DNA of 64,000 nt, taken from NCBI RefSeq assembly GCF_040712085.1, contig NZ_JBFCVK010000004.1, positions 62,001-126,000 on the forward strand. Reading direction: 5' to 3'. Shown piece after piece: positions 53,630 through 61,883 of the stretch. This DNA is from Aquibaculum sediminis. GTDB taxonomy: Bacteria > Pseudomonadota > Alphaproteobacteria > Kiloniellales > DSM-21159. A program made the position numbers and the translations under genes. Position 1 is the stretch's first letter. Each line of letters opens with the position of its first letter. The notes beneath the pieces are model-generated. The model ran no database searches. It was not told where the DNA came from and saw only the letters and a program-made list of their open reading frames with translations.

Positions 53630-54395
53630 GCTCCAGCTCCGTCACGGCGCTCTGCGCCTCGGCGCGGATCAGGCCCCAGAGGCGCTCGTGCAAGTCGGCC
53701 AGCTCGGCCTGCGCCTTGGCGCCGCTGCGCTGACCGCGCGGCAGTGGGATCTCCACCAGTTCCTTGAGCCGCCCGGGCCGGCGGGAGAAGACCGCCACCC
53801 GGTCCGCCAGCCGCAGTGCCTCGGAGAGATTGTGGGTGACGTAGATCGCGGTGGTGCGCTCGCGCACCCAGAGGCTCTCGAAGTCTTCAAGCAGCAGTTC
53901 GCGGGTCTGGGCGTCCAGGGCCGAGAGCGGCTCGTCCAACAGCAACACCGCCGGCTGCACCGCCAGGGCGCGGGCGATGCCGACACGCTGGCGCATGCCA
54001 CCGGACAGCTGCTTGGGCAGCGCGCCCGCAAAATCCGAAAGGCTGGTGCGAGCCAGGGCATCGGCTACGCGGCGCCGACGCTCCACGCCGCCGAGGCGGT
54101 GATGTTCCAGCACCAGCTCCACATTGCCCGCCACCGAGCGCCAGGGCAGCAGGGCGAAGTCCTGGAACACGAAGGTGAGCGGGTTGAGACAGTCGGCCGG
54201 CGGCTGTCCCTTGAGCAGCACCCGCCCCCGGCTGGGATGGAGCAGTCCGCCCAGGATGGACAGCAGCGTGGACTTGCCGCAGCCCGAGGGGCCGATGATC
54301 GCCAGGACCTCGCCCTCACGCACCGCAAGGTCGACGTCCTCGAGCACCGGCAAGGGACCGTAGTCGTGGCCGATGGCCTCGGCGATCACTTGCAT
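53622..54395 (-). CDS. ABC transporter ATP-binding protein (SsuB/TauB type)
   Basis: This 257-residue ATPase has GPSGCGKSTLLSILGGL (Walker A), LSGGMRQRVGIARAL (signature) and LLLDEPLSALD (Walker B). The TauB/SsuB/NrtD likeness is clear. It starts 54 bases behind the binding-protein gene. It powers the permease encoded next. Confidence 0.93.
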   Translation of the reverse strand: MQVIAEAIGHDYGPLPVLEDVDLAVREGEVLAIIGPSGCGKSTLLSILGGLLHPSRGRVLLKGQPPADCLNPLTFVFQDFALLPWRSVAGNVELVLEHHRLGGVERRRRVADALARTSLSDFAGALPKQLSGGMRQRVGIARALAVQPAVLLLDEPLSALDAQTRELLLEDFESLWVRERTTAIYVTHNLSEALRLADRVAVFSRRPGRLKELVEIPLPRGQRSGAKAQAELADLHERLWGLIRAEAQSAVTELEHG

Positions 54396-54449
54396 GGGAT
54401 CAGAACCTGCTTGCGGCGCCCCACACCGAAGGCACGGGGCGCCCGCCCC

Positions 54450-55475
54450 TCATTCCGGCAGATTGAAGTGGCTGTCGATGAAGCTGAGGTCGATGAAGCT
54501 GGCCGGATCGGCCTGGGCCGCGACCAGGCCCTGGCCCTGCAGCCATTCCACCTGCTGATAGACCGAGCCCACGTCCAGCGCCCCCTCCGGGTCGATGTAG
54601 CTGGCGCTGGCCTTGATGGCATCCGGCGTCGCATCGGTGTACTGCTGGATGATCGGGATCAGCGCCTCGGCCTCCTCGCCGAACACGCGGTTACCCTCCT
54701 CATCGAACCGATGGAAGGCCTCGGCATAGTCGGCCGCGCCGCGCTGATAGGCGCGCACAAAGCGCTCCACCACGTCACGACGTTCCTCGACGTTGTCGCT
54801 CGAAGTAAAGAGGCCGCCCAGCTGATAGGGCGTGTAGTCGTGCACCCAGCCGATGATGCGGCCGCCGTCCTCGCCCTCGATCCGGCGCGCCAGCCAGCCC
54901 GGCAGGATGACCGCATCCACCTGGTCGGTTGACACCGCGCTCATCATGTTGGGCACGGCCTCCAGGGTGGTGAGCTTCACCGCGTCGACGTCGAAGTCCA
55001 GCTCCTCGGCCAGCAGGCCCAGCATGAGATGGAAGCTGGAGCCGCGCTGGGTGATGCCCAGTTCGTGCCCCGGCAAGTCCTCCGGCGCCTTGAGGCCTGC
55101 CTCCCAGGCCGCATTGGAGGCGAGGTAAGCGGAGAACTCGAAGCCCGGCTCTTCGCGGCTCTGGGCACCGATCACCTTGAGCGAACCATTGGCGGCCAGG
55201 TTGTAGAAGCCGGCGGTGAAAGCCGTCACCCCAAAATCGGCATCGCCCGAGGCAATGGCCACGGCCACCGGCTGGGCGGCGCGGAAGAACTCGAAGGAAA
55301 CGTCCAGTCCCTCTTCCTCGTAGTAGCCCCGCTCCTGCGCAATGAAGAGCGGCGAACTCGACACGAAGGTGAGCGCGGCCACGGTGATCTCGTCAGCGGC
55401 CTCGGCGTTTCCCTGCACAACGGTGCCAACGGTTAGCGAAAGGGCGCAGACAGCGCCGAGCAGCAGGCGTTTCAA
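54450..55475 (-). CDS. ABC transporter substrate-binding protein (NitT/TauT family)
   Basis: The protein has about 341 residues, with a signal peptide (LLLGAVCALSLTVGTVVQGN, cleavage near AEA) and an NMT1/SsuA-type domain: PLFIAQERGYYEEEGLDVSFEFF and VAIASGDADFGV. Candidate ligands are taurine, sulfonates, nitrate, pyrimidine precursors or riboflavin-like compounds. The best start is TTG at 55475, because GGGAGAGA lies just upstream and no ATG or GTG fits. A longer TTG frame begins at 55490. Confidence 0.85.
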   Translation of the reverse strand: MKRLLLGAVCALSLTVGTVVQGNAEAADEITVAALTFVSSSPLFIAQERGYYEEEGLDVSFEFFRAAQPVAVAIASGDADFGVTAFTAGFYNLAANGSLKVIGAQSREEPGFEFSAYLASNAAWEAGLKAPEDLPGHELGITQRGSSFHLMLGLLAEELDFDVDAVKLTTLEAVPNMMSAVSTDQVDAVILPGWLARRIEGEDGGRIIGWVHDYTPYQLGGLFTSSDNVEERRDVVERFVRAYQRGAADYAEAFHRFDEEGNRVFGEEAEALIPIIQQYTDATPDAIKASASYIDPEGALDVGSVYQQVEWLQGQGLVAAQADPASFIDLSFIDSHFNLPE

Positions 55476-55508
55476 GACTCTCTCTCCCAAGCAATCAAGC
55501 TGTCGAAA

Positions 55509-56837
55509 TCACGCGTCAGCCTCGTGGCTGCGCAGAGGCCCATCGGCCTCGGTCGGTTCGGGCGCAACCTGCCCCGCTTGGACAAGACTGTCCAGGCCGA
55601 CATCCAGCGGCCCAGTGACGCCCTCGCGCACCCGGGAGAGGATGGCCGGCACGGGCGGCGGCCAATGCCGCGAGGGCTCCAGGATCAGATCCAGGCTATC
55701 CAGCAGATCACGCAGGCGATGGCCCTCCAGCGTGCGCGCCAGCAGCCAGCGCCCGCCCGGAGTTGTGGCAATATAGCCATCGCGGCGCAGGTTTGAGAGC
55801 ACCAGATCGACCTCCGCCGGCGGCATGGGCAGATCCCGCACCAGGTCTCGCCGGCGCAGCGGTCCACCGTCGATCTGCGCAGCCTTCAAGCGCTGCAGCA
55901 CGGCAAGCGCCAGCGGCAGGCGATCGAGCGGCCCGCAGCCCTCGAAGCCACGGAGCTGTGCGGCCTGCCACTCTGGCCAGGTCGCAGCCACCTCGGCCCC
56001 GGTCAGGACCACGATCCAGACCAGGTAGATCCAGATCAACAGGATCGGCAGCGCCGCCATCGCGCCATAGACCACCTGGTAGCTTGGGAAGTTGGTGATG
56101 TAGAGGCCGAAGCCGAACTTCAACAGCTCGAATCCCACGGCCGCAACCCCACCGCCCAGCGCCGCCGCCGCGATGCCCACCGGACGGTTCGGGACAACGA
56201 GAAACAGCACCGAAAAGGCCAGCATCGCCAGGATCACGGCCAAAAGGCGGGAGACCAACTGCATGCCCTCGCCCAGAAAGCCGAGATAGCTCTCAGACAA
56301 GCCGAAGGCGACCCCGGAGACCGAGATCGAGGCACCCAGCAGCAGCGGCCCCAGGGTCAGCAGCGCCCAGTAGACCAGCAACTGCAAGGCCAGCGGCCGC
56401 CGCTCGCGCACATGCCAGATGGCGTTCAGCGAAGCATTCACGTTGGAGAGCAGCAGGATGGCCGTCACCGCCAGGGCGAGCACACCGGGGCCGGTGAGGT
56501 TGGCGACGTTGGCCAGCAGCGCATCCATCTGCTCCGCGGCCGCCAGGGCCTGTTCCGGCGGCAGGGCCTCGAAGATCAGGTTCTTGAGCTGCTCCTGGGC
56601 ATTGTCGAAGGCCGGAAAGGCGGTCAGCGACGCCAGGCCGATGGCCATCAAGGGCACCAGTGCCAGCAGCGAGGCGTAACTGAGCCCAGCTGCGAGCTGT
56701 GGGCAGCGATCCTCCAGAAAGCGCGCCGCCACATGGCGCAGGAAATGCCAGAGCTGCCGGGCGCGGCTCTGCGCAGCCGGTGCTTCGGGGTCGACGGCTG
56801 TCCCAGTCGGCTGGGGCGATGGGGGCGTTTCGGTCAT
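55509..56837 (-). CDS. YihY/BrkB-family inner-membrane protein
   Basis: This 442-residue protein has the YihY core of about six membrane helices (DRCPQLAAGLSYASLLALVP, LLLSNVNASLNAIWHVRERR, ISVSGVAFGL and later spans). A cytosolic C-terminal winged-helix-like region of about 150 residues follows (MPPAEVDLVLSNLRRDGYIA). Despite the old tRNase BN and virulence-factor names, its function is unknown; transport or envelope maintenance is suggested. ATG 56837 is chosen over the longer open frame because homologues start shortly before the first helix. Confidence 0.85.
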   Translation of the reverse strand: MTETPPSPQPTGTAVDPEAPAAQSRARQLWHFLRHVAARFLEDRCPQLAAGLSYASLLALVPLMAIGLASLTAFPAFDNAQEQLKNLIFEALPPEQALAAAEQMDALLANVANLTGPGVLALAVTAILLLSNVNASLNAIWHVRERRPLALQLLVYWALLTLGPLLLGASISVSGVAFGLSESYLGFLGEGMQLVSRLLAVILAMLAFSVLFLVVPNRPVGIAAAALGGGVAAVGFELLKFGFGLYITNFPSYQVVYGAMAALPILLIWIYLVWIVVLTGAEVAATWPEWQAAQLRGFEGCGPLDRLPLALAVLQRLKAAQIDGGPLRRRDLVRDLPMPPAEVDLVLSNLRRDGYIATTPGGRWLLARTLEGHRLRDLLDSLDLILEPSRHWPPPVPAILSRVREGVTGPLDVGLDSLVQAGQVAPEPTEADGPLRSHEADA

Positions 56838-56981
56838 GGGATTGTCTTTTAGCCTGCCGCCTCCAAGGAATACAGCGCCGGCAATTGGCCAATGTGGCCG
56901 CAGGGGCTCGACCTTGCCGCCGCTATGACTATCTGATACGCGAAAGCTTCCCCAACGACAGCTCTGACTGGATGGCCGCCG

Positions 56982-57884
56982 GTGAAACCCACAGTCTTCA
57001 TCCACACCAACGACAAGCAGTGGCTGGGCGCCGTGGTGTCCGAGTACTCGCTGAAGCGCAACGCCCGGCAGCCGGACAGTTTCGACGTCAAGCCGATCCA
57101 CACCGACGGCCATCCCTTCCTGGCCGCCAAGGAAGGCGAGGTCTTCCTGCGCGACGGCTTCGAGCGCCGCTGGACCATGAACGACCTGCAGTCCTTCACG
57201 CCGCTGCGCTTTATGCCGCCGGAGCTGATGGGCTACGAGGGCCGCGCCCTGGTGATCGACCCCGACATTTTTGGGGTCGGCGACGTGGGCGAACTGCTGG
57301 CACGTGACATGCAGGGCAAGGCCATCATGTGCCGCCCGCGCTCAGGCTTCAAAGGCAAGAGCGGCTGCCTCGCCTCCTCCGTCATGCTGCTGGACTGCGC
57401 AAAGCTGACCCACTGGCGCTGCGCCGAACAGTTCGACGAACTCTTTCGCTTCGAGCGGGACTATATGGACTGGATCTGCCTGAAGCTGGAGGATCCGGAG
57501 AGCATCGGCTTTTTCGAGACGGTCTGGAACGACTTCGACCGCCTGGCCGACGACACCCGCCTGCTGCACAACACCCGGCGGCTGACCCAGCCCTGGAAGA
57601 CCGGCCTGCCGATCGACTGGACACCGGCCGAGAAGTCCTACGGCATCCCCCTGCTGGGCCCGGTTATGCGCCTGCGCCACAAGCTTTTCGGCGCCCACGG
57701 CCTGCTCGGCAAATACATCCGCCACCCGGACCGAAACCAGGAGCGCTTCTTCTTCGGCCTGGTGCGCGAATGTCTGGACCAGGGCATCCTGAGCGAAGAG
57801 CAGCTCCGCCAGCAGATGGCCCTCAACCACCTCCGCCACGACGCCTTCGAGCTGCTCGACCGCACGCCGAAGATGGCGGCGTGA
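56982..57884 (+). CDS. Putative glycosyltransferase-like protein (GT-A fold, unassigned)
   Basis: This 300-residue soluble protein has an N-terminus KPTVFIHTNDKQWLGAVVSE followed by SLKRNA and a later RALVIDPDIFGVGDVGELL. This looks like the strand and D-x-D metal site of nucleotide-sugar transferases of the GT8 type. The C-terminal half is helical, with a KLFGAHGLLGKYIRHPDR segment. The function is inferred from fold-like features and from the neighbouring sulfotransferase. The start is GTG 56982; no in-frame ATG lies close by. Confidence 0.5.
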   Translation: MKPTVFIHTNDKQWLGAVVSEYSLKRNARQPDSFDVKPIHTDGHPFLAAKEGEVFLRDGFERRWTMNDLQSFTPLRFMPPELMGYEGRALVIDPDIFGVGDVGELLARDMQGKAIMCRPRSGFKGKSGCLASSVMLLDCAKLTHWRCAEQFDELFRFERDYMDWICLKLEDPESIGFFETVWNDFDRLADDTRLLHNTRRLTQPWKTGLPIDWTPAEKSYGIPLLGPVMRLRHKLFGAHGLLGKYIRHPDRNQERFFFGLVRECLDQGILSEEQLRQQMALNHLRHDAFELLDRTPKMAA

Positions 57885-57903
57885 GAGCGCGGCGCGCCCG
57901 CTA

Positions 57904-58827
57904 TCAGCTTTCGCTGTAGCCGAACATCGGGTCCAGGCGCTCACGCAAGTAGGTTTCGACCTCCGCGGCCTTGGCCTCGTCAAGGTAGTCGCGCCAGCCC
58001 CCCACCTTGGCCCGGCGCACCTTGTAGGCATCGGGATTGCTCTTGTCGCGCGTGCGCATGCGGCTGCCGGCCAGCCAGAAGGTGCCCTTGGCCTCCATCT
58101 GGCGCATGTTCTCCACCGAGGCGAAGCGCACCGCCTCCTGCAGCTCCTCATCGCTCGCCGGTGTTCCGAGAAATGCAAAGACGCGCCCCAACTGCCCGGC
58201 CGTATCGCTGCGCAGATCCTCGTAACGCAGCAGCAGACTGCCCTGGAGCTTGGGGAACTCTTGGGCCCAGAGATTCATGAACGCAACGATCTTCGGCAGG
58301 CCGGCATCGGGATCCATGATGAAATCCCCCACCTCCACTGCGGCGCCCTGCCCCGGATAGCGGTTCATTGCCTTCTTGCGGTCACGCATCCGGAACTTCC
58401 ACTGGAAGAACTGGGAAACCGCCGTGTCCGCCGGATGGCGCACCAGCAGCACGACCTTGTGGCCGTAGTAGTCGCGCTTGTCCTCGGCGTGACCGGTGTA
58501 GTCCTTGAGGTAGTTGTCGTGGGTGAACATCAGCTTCGGGATCGCCGCCACCCGCCAGTGCAGATTGTCGAAGCCGATCATGTGGCGCTCGGCCAGGCCG
58601 TGGCGCACCTGATAGACCCGGCTGATCAGCACCCGCAGCCAGGTGCGCCCCGCCTTGCCGTAGGACACGAAAACCGCATCGGCCTGGCTCAGCTTGCGAA
58701 ACTCCTCCTCGCCGCGCAGCCGCCGCTCCAGCGCCAGCCGCGCTTCAGGCGAGCGGGTCACGGCCGTGAGCAGCCGAAGCGCCCGGCCGGCACGCTTGGA
58801 GGCGATGCGGAGGGGGGGATAGACCAC
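57904..58827 (-). CDS. Sulfotransferase-domain protein
   Basis: The protein has about 307 residues. The 5'-phosphosulfate loop VSYGKAGRTWLRVLIS is at about 54-69, and the 3'-phosphate motif VRHPADTAVSQFFQW follows, both typical of PAPS-dependent sulfotransferases. YEDLRSD and GGWRDYLDEA near the end match the family. The start is GTG 58827 with AGAGG seven bases upstream. It probably sulfates a surface glycan or glycolipid made by this locus. It converges with the glycosyltransferase-like gene and diverges from the ABC exporter. Confidence 0.87.
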   Translation of the reverse strand: MVYPPLRIASKRAGRALRLLTAVTRSPEARLALERRLRGEEEFRKLSQADAVFVSYGKAGRTWLRVLISRVYQVRHGLAERHMIGFDNLHWRVAAIPKLMFTHDNYLKDYTGHAEDKRDYYGHKVVLLVRHPADTAVSQFFQWKFRMRDRKKAMNRYPGQGAAVEVGDFIMDPDAGLPKIVAFMNLWAQEFPKLQGSLLLRYEDLRSDTAGQLGRVFAFLGTPASDEELQEAVRFASVENMRQMEAKGTFWLAGSRMRTRDKSNPDAYKVRRAKVGGWRDYLDEAKAAEVETYLRERLDPMFGYSES

Positions 58828-58988
58828 GTTTGAACCTCTGTCTGCCTTGCTCGGAAAACCCACTGTCCTCCGGCAGGCATCTCTGCCCGGTCGATCAGTG
58901 CGGCTTGGCCACGGGTTATCCAGTGATAGCCCAGAGAGGTCAAACCGGGAAGCCTGCGTCCTTACAGCACCTCGGCTCTCCTTGCGCC

Positions 58989-59059
58989 GCAGTGGCGCCC
59001 GCCTTAAGTGTTCTTCCCACTGCACAGAGGCCACTGCGAGCACCGCTCGCCACCAGTGG
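58989..59059. promoter_or_regulatory. Cluster of CCACTG words upstream of the ABC exporter
   Basis: Four copies of a hexamer fall in 71 bases of the divergent sulfotransferase-exporter gap. CAGTGG occurs at 58990-58995 and 59054-59059; CCACTG at 59017-59022 and 59031-59036. Three extend to the heptamer CCACTGC or its complement. The last two copies flank a GAGC/GCTC pair and can form one hairpin ending 19 bases before the exporter ATG. It could be a regulator array or a leader hairpin. Confidence 0.4.
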
Positions 59060-59077
59060 CATCGCCCGGATTGGACG

Positions 59078-60802
59078 ATGATCAAGCTTCTCGGACTCTT
59101 CTTCACCTTCAAGGGCGCCAACCCGTGGCTTGTCCTCTTCTGCCTGTTTCTCGCCTCTTCGGCAGAGGGGCTGAGCATTGCCGGTGCCCTGCCGCTGATC
59201 GCCCTGGCCACCGATGACGGCAACGAGGAGCAATCGGAACTCAGCCTGATCATGGCCGACGCCTTCGCCTGGCTGGGCATCGATCCGACCCTGGAGGTGT
59301 TGCTGCTGATCATCGTCGGCGGCATCGTGGGGAAGGCGTTGATGACCCTCGTGGCCATGCGCCTCGTCGGCCATGCAGCCGCCACCGTCTCGACGGAACT
59401 GCGCCGGGACCTCGTGGATGGGCTGCTCAAAGTACGCTGGTCCTTTTTCGCCAGCCAGCCAGTGGGCCGCATCGCCTCGGCCATGAGCAACGAGGCGACA
59501 CGGGCCGGTCGCGCCTATGTCAGCACGGCGACCTTCATCGCGAATACGGTCCAGACGCTCATCTACATCATCCTGGCGTTCCTGATCGCATGGAAGATCG
59601 CGCTCGGCGCGGTCATCGTCTGCACGCTCATCGGCATTGCGCTGCATCGCTTCGTTCGCCAGTCGAAGCGGGCCGGGCGAGAGCAGACCAAGCGGACCAG
59701 CGAGATGATCGCCTATCTCACGGACGGTCTCTCCAACGTGAAGCCCCTGAAGGCGATGGCGAAGCAGGCCGCTTTCGAGAGCATGGTGGACAAGAAGATC
59801 GTCCGCCTGCGCCGGGCACTGCGCCGCCAGGTCAACAGCCAGGAGTGGCTGAAGGCCTCGCAGCAGATCCTCTTCATCCTCCTGCTCGGCGTCGCCCTCT
59901 GGAGCGCCCTGACCTTCGACGCGGCAGGCTTGGGCGAACTGCTCATCATTGCGCTGGTGCTTGTGCAGACGGTGAATAAGATCGGCCGGATCCAGCGGGA
60001 CTATCAAACCGCCGTCAACCAGGGCGCTTCACACGAGGCTCTCAGCGAACTGACCGCCAATGTGCGCGAAAGTGCAGAATCCTGGCAGGGAACGCGGACA
60101 CCGACGTTCGAGCAAAGCTGCCGTTTCGAGCAGGTCTGCTTCAGCTTCGGCGAACGGCCGGTGCTCAAGAACGTCTCCTTCGATCTGGCCCGCGGCAGCC
60201 TGACCGTGCTGATGGGGGCTTCGGGAGGCGGGAAGACCACCATCACCGATCTGCTCCTGGGGCTGTACTGCCCCGACAGCGGTCGCATCCTGATCGATGA
60301 CGTGCCGTTGGAGGAAATCGACCTCGACCAGTGGCGCAGCCGCATCGGCTACGTCGCGCAGGAACTGGTGCTGTTCCACGACAGCATTGCCGCCAACGTG
60401 GCGCTTGGCGATCCGGGCATCGTGGAAGAGGAGATTGTCAGAGCGCTCAAACTTGCCGGCGCCTGGGATTTTATCGAGCAGTTGCCGGAGGGGATCCACT
60501 CGACCGTAGGCGAGCGGGGATCACGCCTTTCCGGTGGCCAGCGCCAGCGCATCGCGCTGGCCCGGGCCCTGATCGGTAAGCCCGAGCTTCTGATTCTGGA
60601 CGAGGTCACCTCTGCCTTGGACCCCGAGACGGAACTGGAAATCTGCCAGACCCTGGCCTCTTTGTCCGAGGACCACACGATCATTACCATCACGCACCGG
60701 CCGCAGCTGCTGGAGATCGCTGATCAGATCCTGGAACTGTCCGATGGCGCACTTCGGGAAATCCGCGCGCCACTTCCCTTGAAGCGTGAACGGCAAGCCT
60801 AG
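59078..60802 (+). CDS. ABC exporter, fused permease-ATPase (MsbA/lipid-glycan type)
   Basis: The protein has about 574 residues: an N-terminal six-helix ABC_membrane domain (about 1-300) and a C-terminal ATPase with GASGGGKTTITDLLLGL (Walker A), LSGGQRQRIALARAL (signature) and LLILDEVTSALD (Walker B). It resembles exporters of lipid-linked glycans and polysaccharides. ATG 59078 has only a weak ribosome site. It lies directly upstream of the ELM1-family gene and between two sulfotransferase-like genes, so export or flipping of a sulfated glycolipid is a plausible role. Confidence 0.85.
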   Translation: MIKLLGLFFTFKGANPWLVLFCLFLASSAEGLSIAGALPLIALATDDGNEEQSELSLIMADAFAWLGIDPTLEVLLLIIVGGIVGKALMTLVAMRLVGHAAATVSTELRRDLVDGLLKVRWSFFASQPVGRIASAMSNEATRAGRAYVSTATFIANTVQTLIYIILAFLIAWKIALGAVIVCTLIGIALHRFVRQSKRAGREQTKRTSEMIAYLTDGLSNVKPLKAMAKQAAFESMVDKKIVRLRRALRRQVNSQEWLKASQQILFILLLGVALWSALTFDAAGLGELLIIALVLVQTVNKIGRIQRDYQTAVNQGASHEALSELTANVRESAESWQGTRTPTFEQSCRFEQVCFSFGERPVLKNVSFDLARGSLTVLMGASGGGKTTITDLLLGLYCPDSGRILIDDVPLEEIDLDQWRSRIGYVAQELVLFHDSIAANVALGDPGIVEEEIVRALKLAGAWDFIEQLPEGIHSTVGERGSRLSGGQRQRIALARALIGKPELLILDEVTSALDPETELEICQTLASLSEDHTIITITHRPQLLEIADQILELSDGALREIRAPLPLKRERQA

Positions 60803-60806
60803 CTTG

Positions 60807-61883
60807 ATGCGCAATGCCGGCCCAAGAATCTGGCTCATCGTCGGAGACAAGCTGGGCGACAATGCCCAGGTCAACGTCCTGGCCGAAGAGCTCGGCCTGC
60901 CGAGCGAACGCAAGGAGCTGCGTTTCAAGGAGCAGTGGGTTCACGGCAAGCCACCCTTCAAAGCATCCCTTCACCACCTGGATCTGCCTCGTTGCGACCG
61001 TCTCGAGCCGCCCTGGCCGGATCTGGTCATAACCATCGGCCGGCGGCCAGCGATGGCCGCCCTTTGGGTGAAGCGGCAGTCCGGCGGCAAAACCAAAATC
61101 GTACTCATCGGCCGTCCTAAACGCTATTTCGACGAGTTCGACCTGGTGATTGCCACCGGCCAGTACCGGATGCCTGAGCGTGCGAACGTCGTGAAGCTCG
61201 ATCTCCCGCTCATGCGGGCCGACGCCCAGGCGGTCGCGAAAGCCACCTCAGAGTGGGGCGAGCGGCTTGCGGCTCTGTCGCGACCTCTGACTGCCGTCCT
61301 GGTGGGCGGCGCGACCAAGCCTTTCCGCTTCGGCCCGGAGGAGGCACGGCATCTCCTGCAGCAGGTCCGACAGGCGACAGACGACGCTGGCAGCCTTTAC
61401 GTTTCCACCAGCCGTCGCACGTCCCAGGAAGCCGTGGAAGCTCTCGCGAAGTCTCTACCGCCAAACGCTCGCTTCTTCCGCTGGACGCCGGAAGCCTCCG
61501 CAGAGGAGAATCCCTATCTCGCGCTTCTGGGCTCGGCCGACCGCTTTGTGGTTACCGGTGACAGCATTTCGATGATGGTCGAGGTGGTGCGCATGGGAAA
61601 ACCCCTTGCGATTGCGCCACTGCCTAAGAACCGCAAACTCTTCAGCGGGCTTGGAGGGGTCGTGGCTTCGCGATTGCACGCCTTCATGCAGGTCCAGCCG
61701 GTGGGACGTGTTCTGGAGCAGGTCGCGCCGTCAATCGGCCTGACACGCGATTTCAGCAGCCTGCATGAAACGCTGAGAGCACATTACGCCGCCTCCTTCC
61801 TGTCGGAAGGCTTTCCGGACAGCGAACAAAGCTTCGAGGACAACGCCAATTGCGTCGCTGCACGCATCCGCGGCCTGCTATGA
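60807..61883 (+). CDS. ELM1/GtrOC1-family protein, putative glycosyltransferase
   Basis: The protein has about 358 residues: IWLIVGDKLGDNAQVNVLAEELG at the N-terminus, PDLVITIGRRPAMAALWVKR, then VLVGGATKPFRFG and VTGDSISMMVEVVRMGKPLAI. This is the ELM1 family, named after a plant mitochondrial fission factor but with a GT-B-like glycosyltransferase fold in bacteria. The VTGDSISMM-E pattern corresponds to the nucleotide-sugar site of such enzymes. The start at ATG 60807 lies five bases after the exporter stop; a GTG at 60786 would overlap it. The 3' end overlaps the next gene by six bases. Confidence 0.8.
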   Translation: MRNAGPRIWLIVGDKLGDNAQVNVLAEELGLPSERKELRFKEQWVHGKPPFKASLHHLDLPRCDRLEPPWPDLVITIGRRPAMAALWVKRQSGGKTKIVLIGRPKRYFDEFDLVIATGQYRMPERANVVKLDLPLMRADAQAVAKATSEWGERLAALSRPLTAVLVGGATKPFRFGPEEARHLLQQVRQATDDAGSLYVSTSRRTSQEAVEALAKSLPPNARFFRWTPEASAEENPYLALLGSADRFVVTGDSISMMVEVVRMGKPLAIAPLPKNRKLFSGLGGVVASRLHAFMQVQPVGRVLEQVAPSIGLTRDFSSLHETLRAHYAASFLSEGFPDSEQSFEDNANCVAARIRGLL

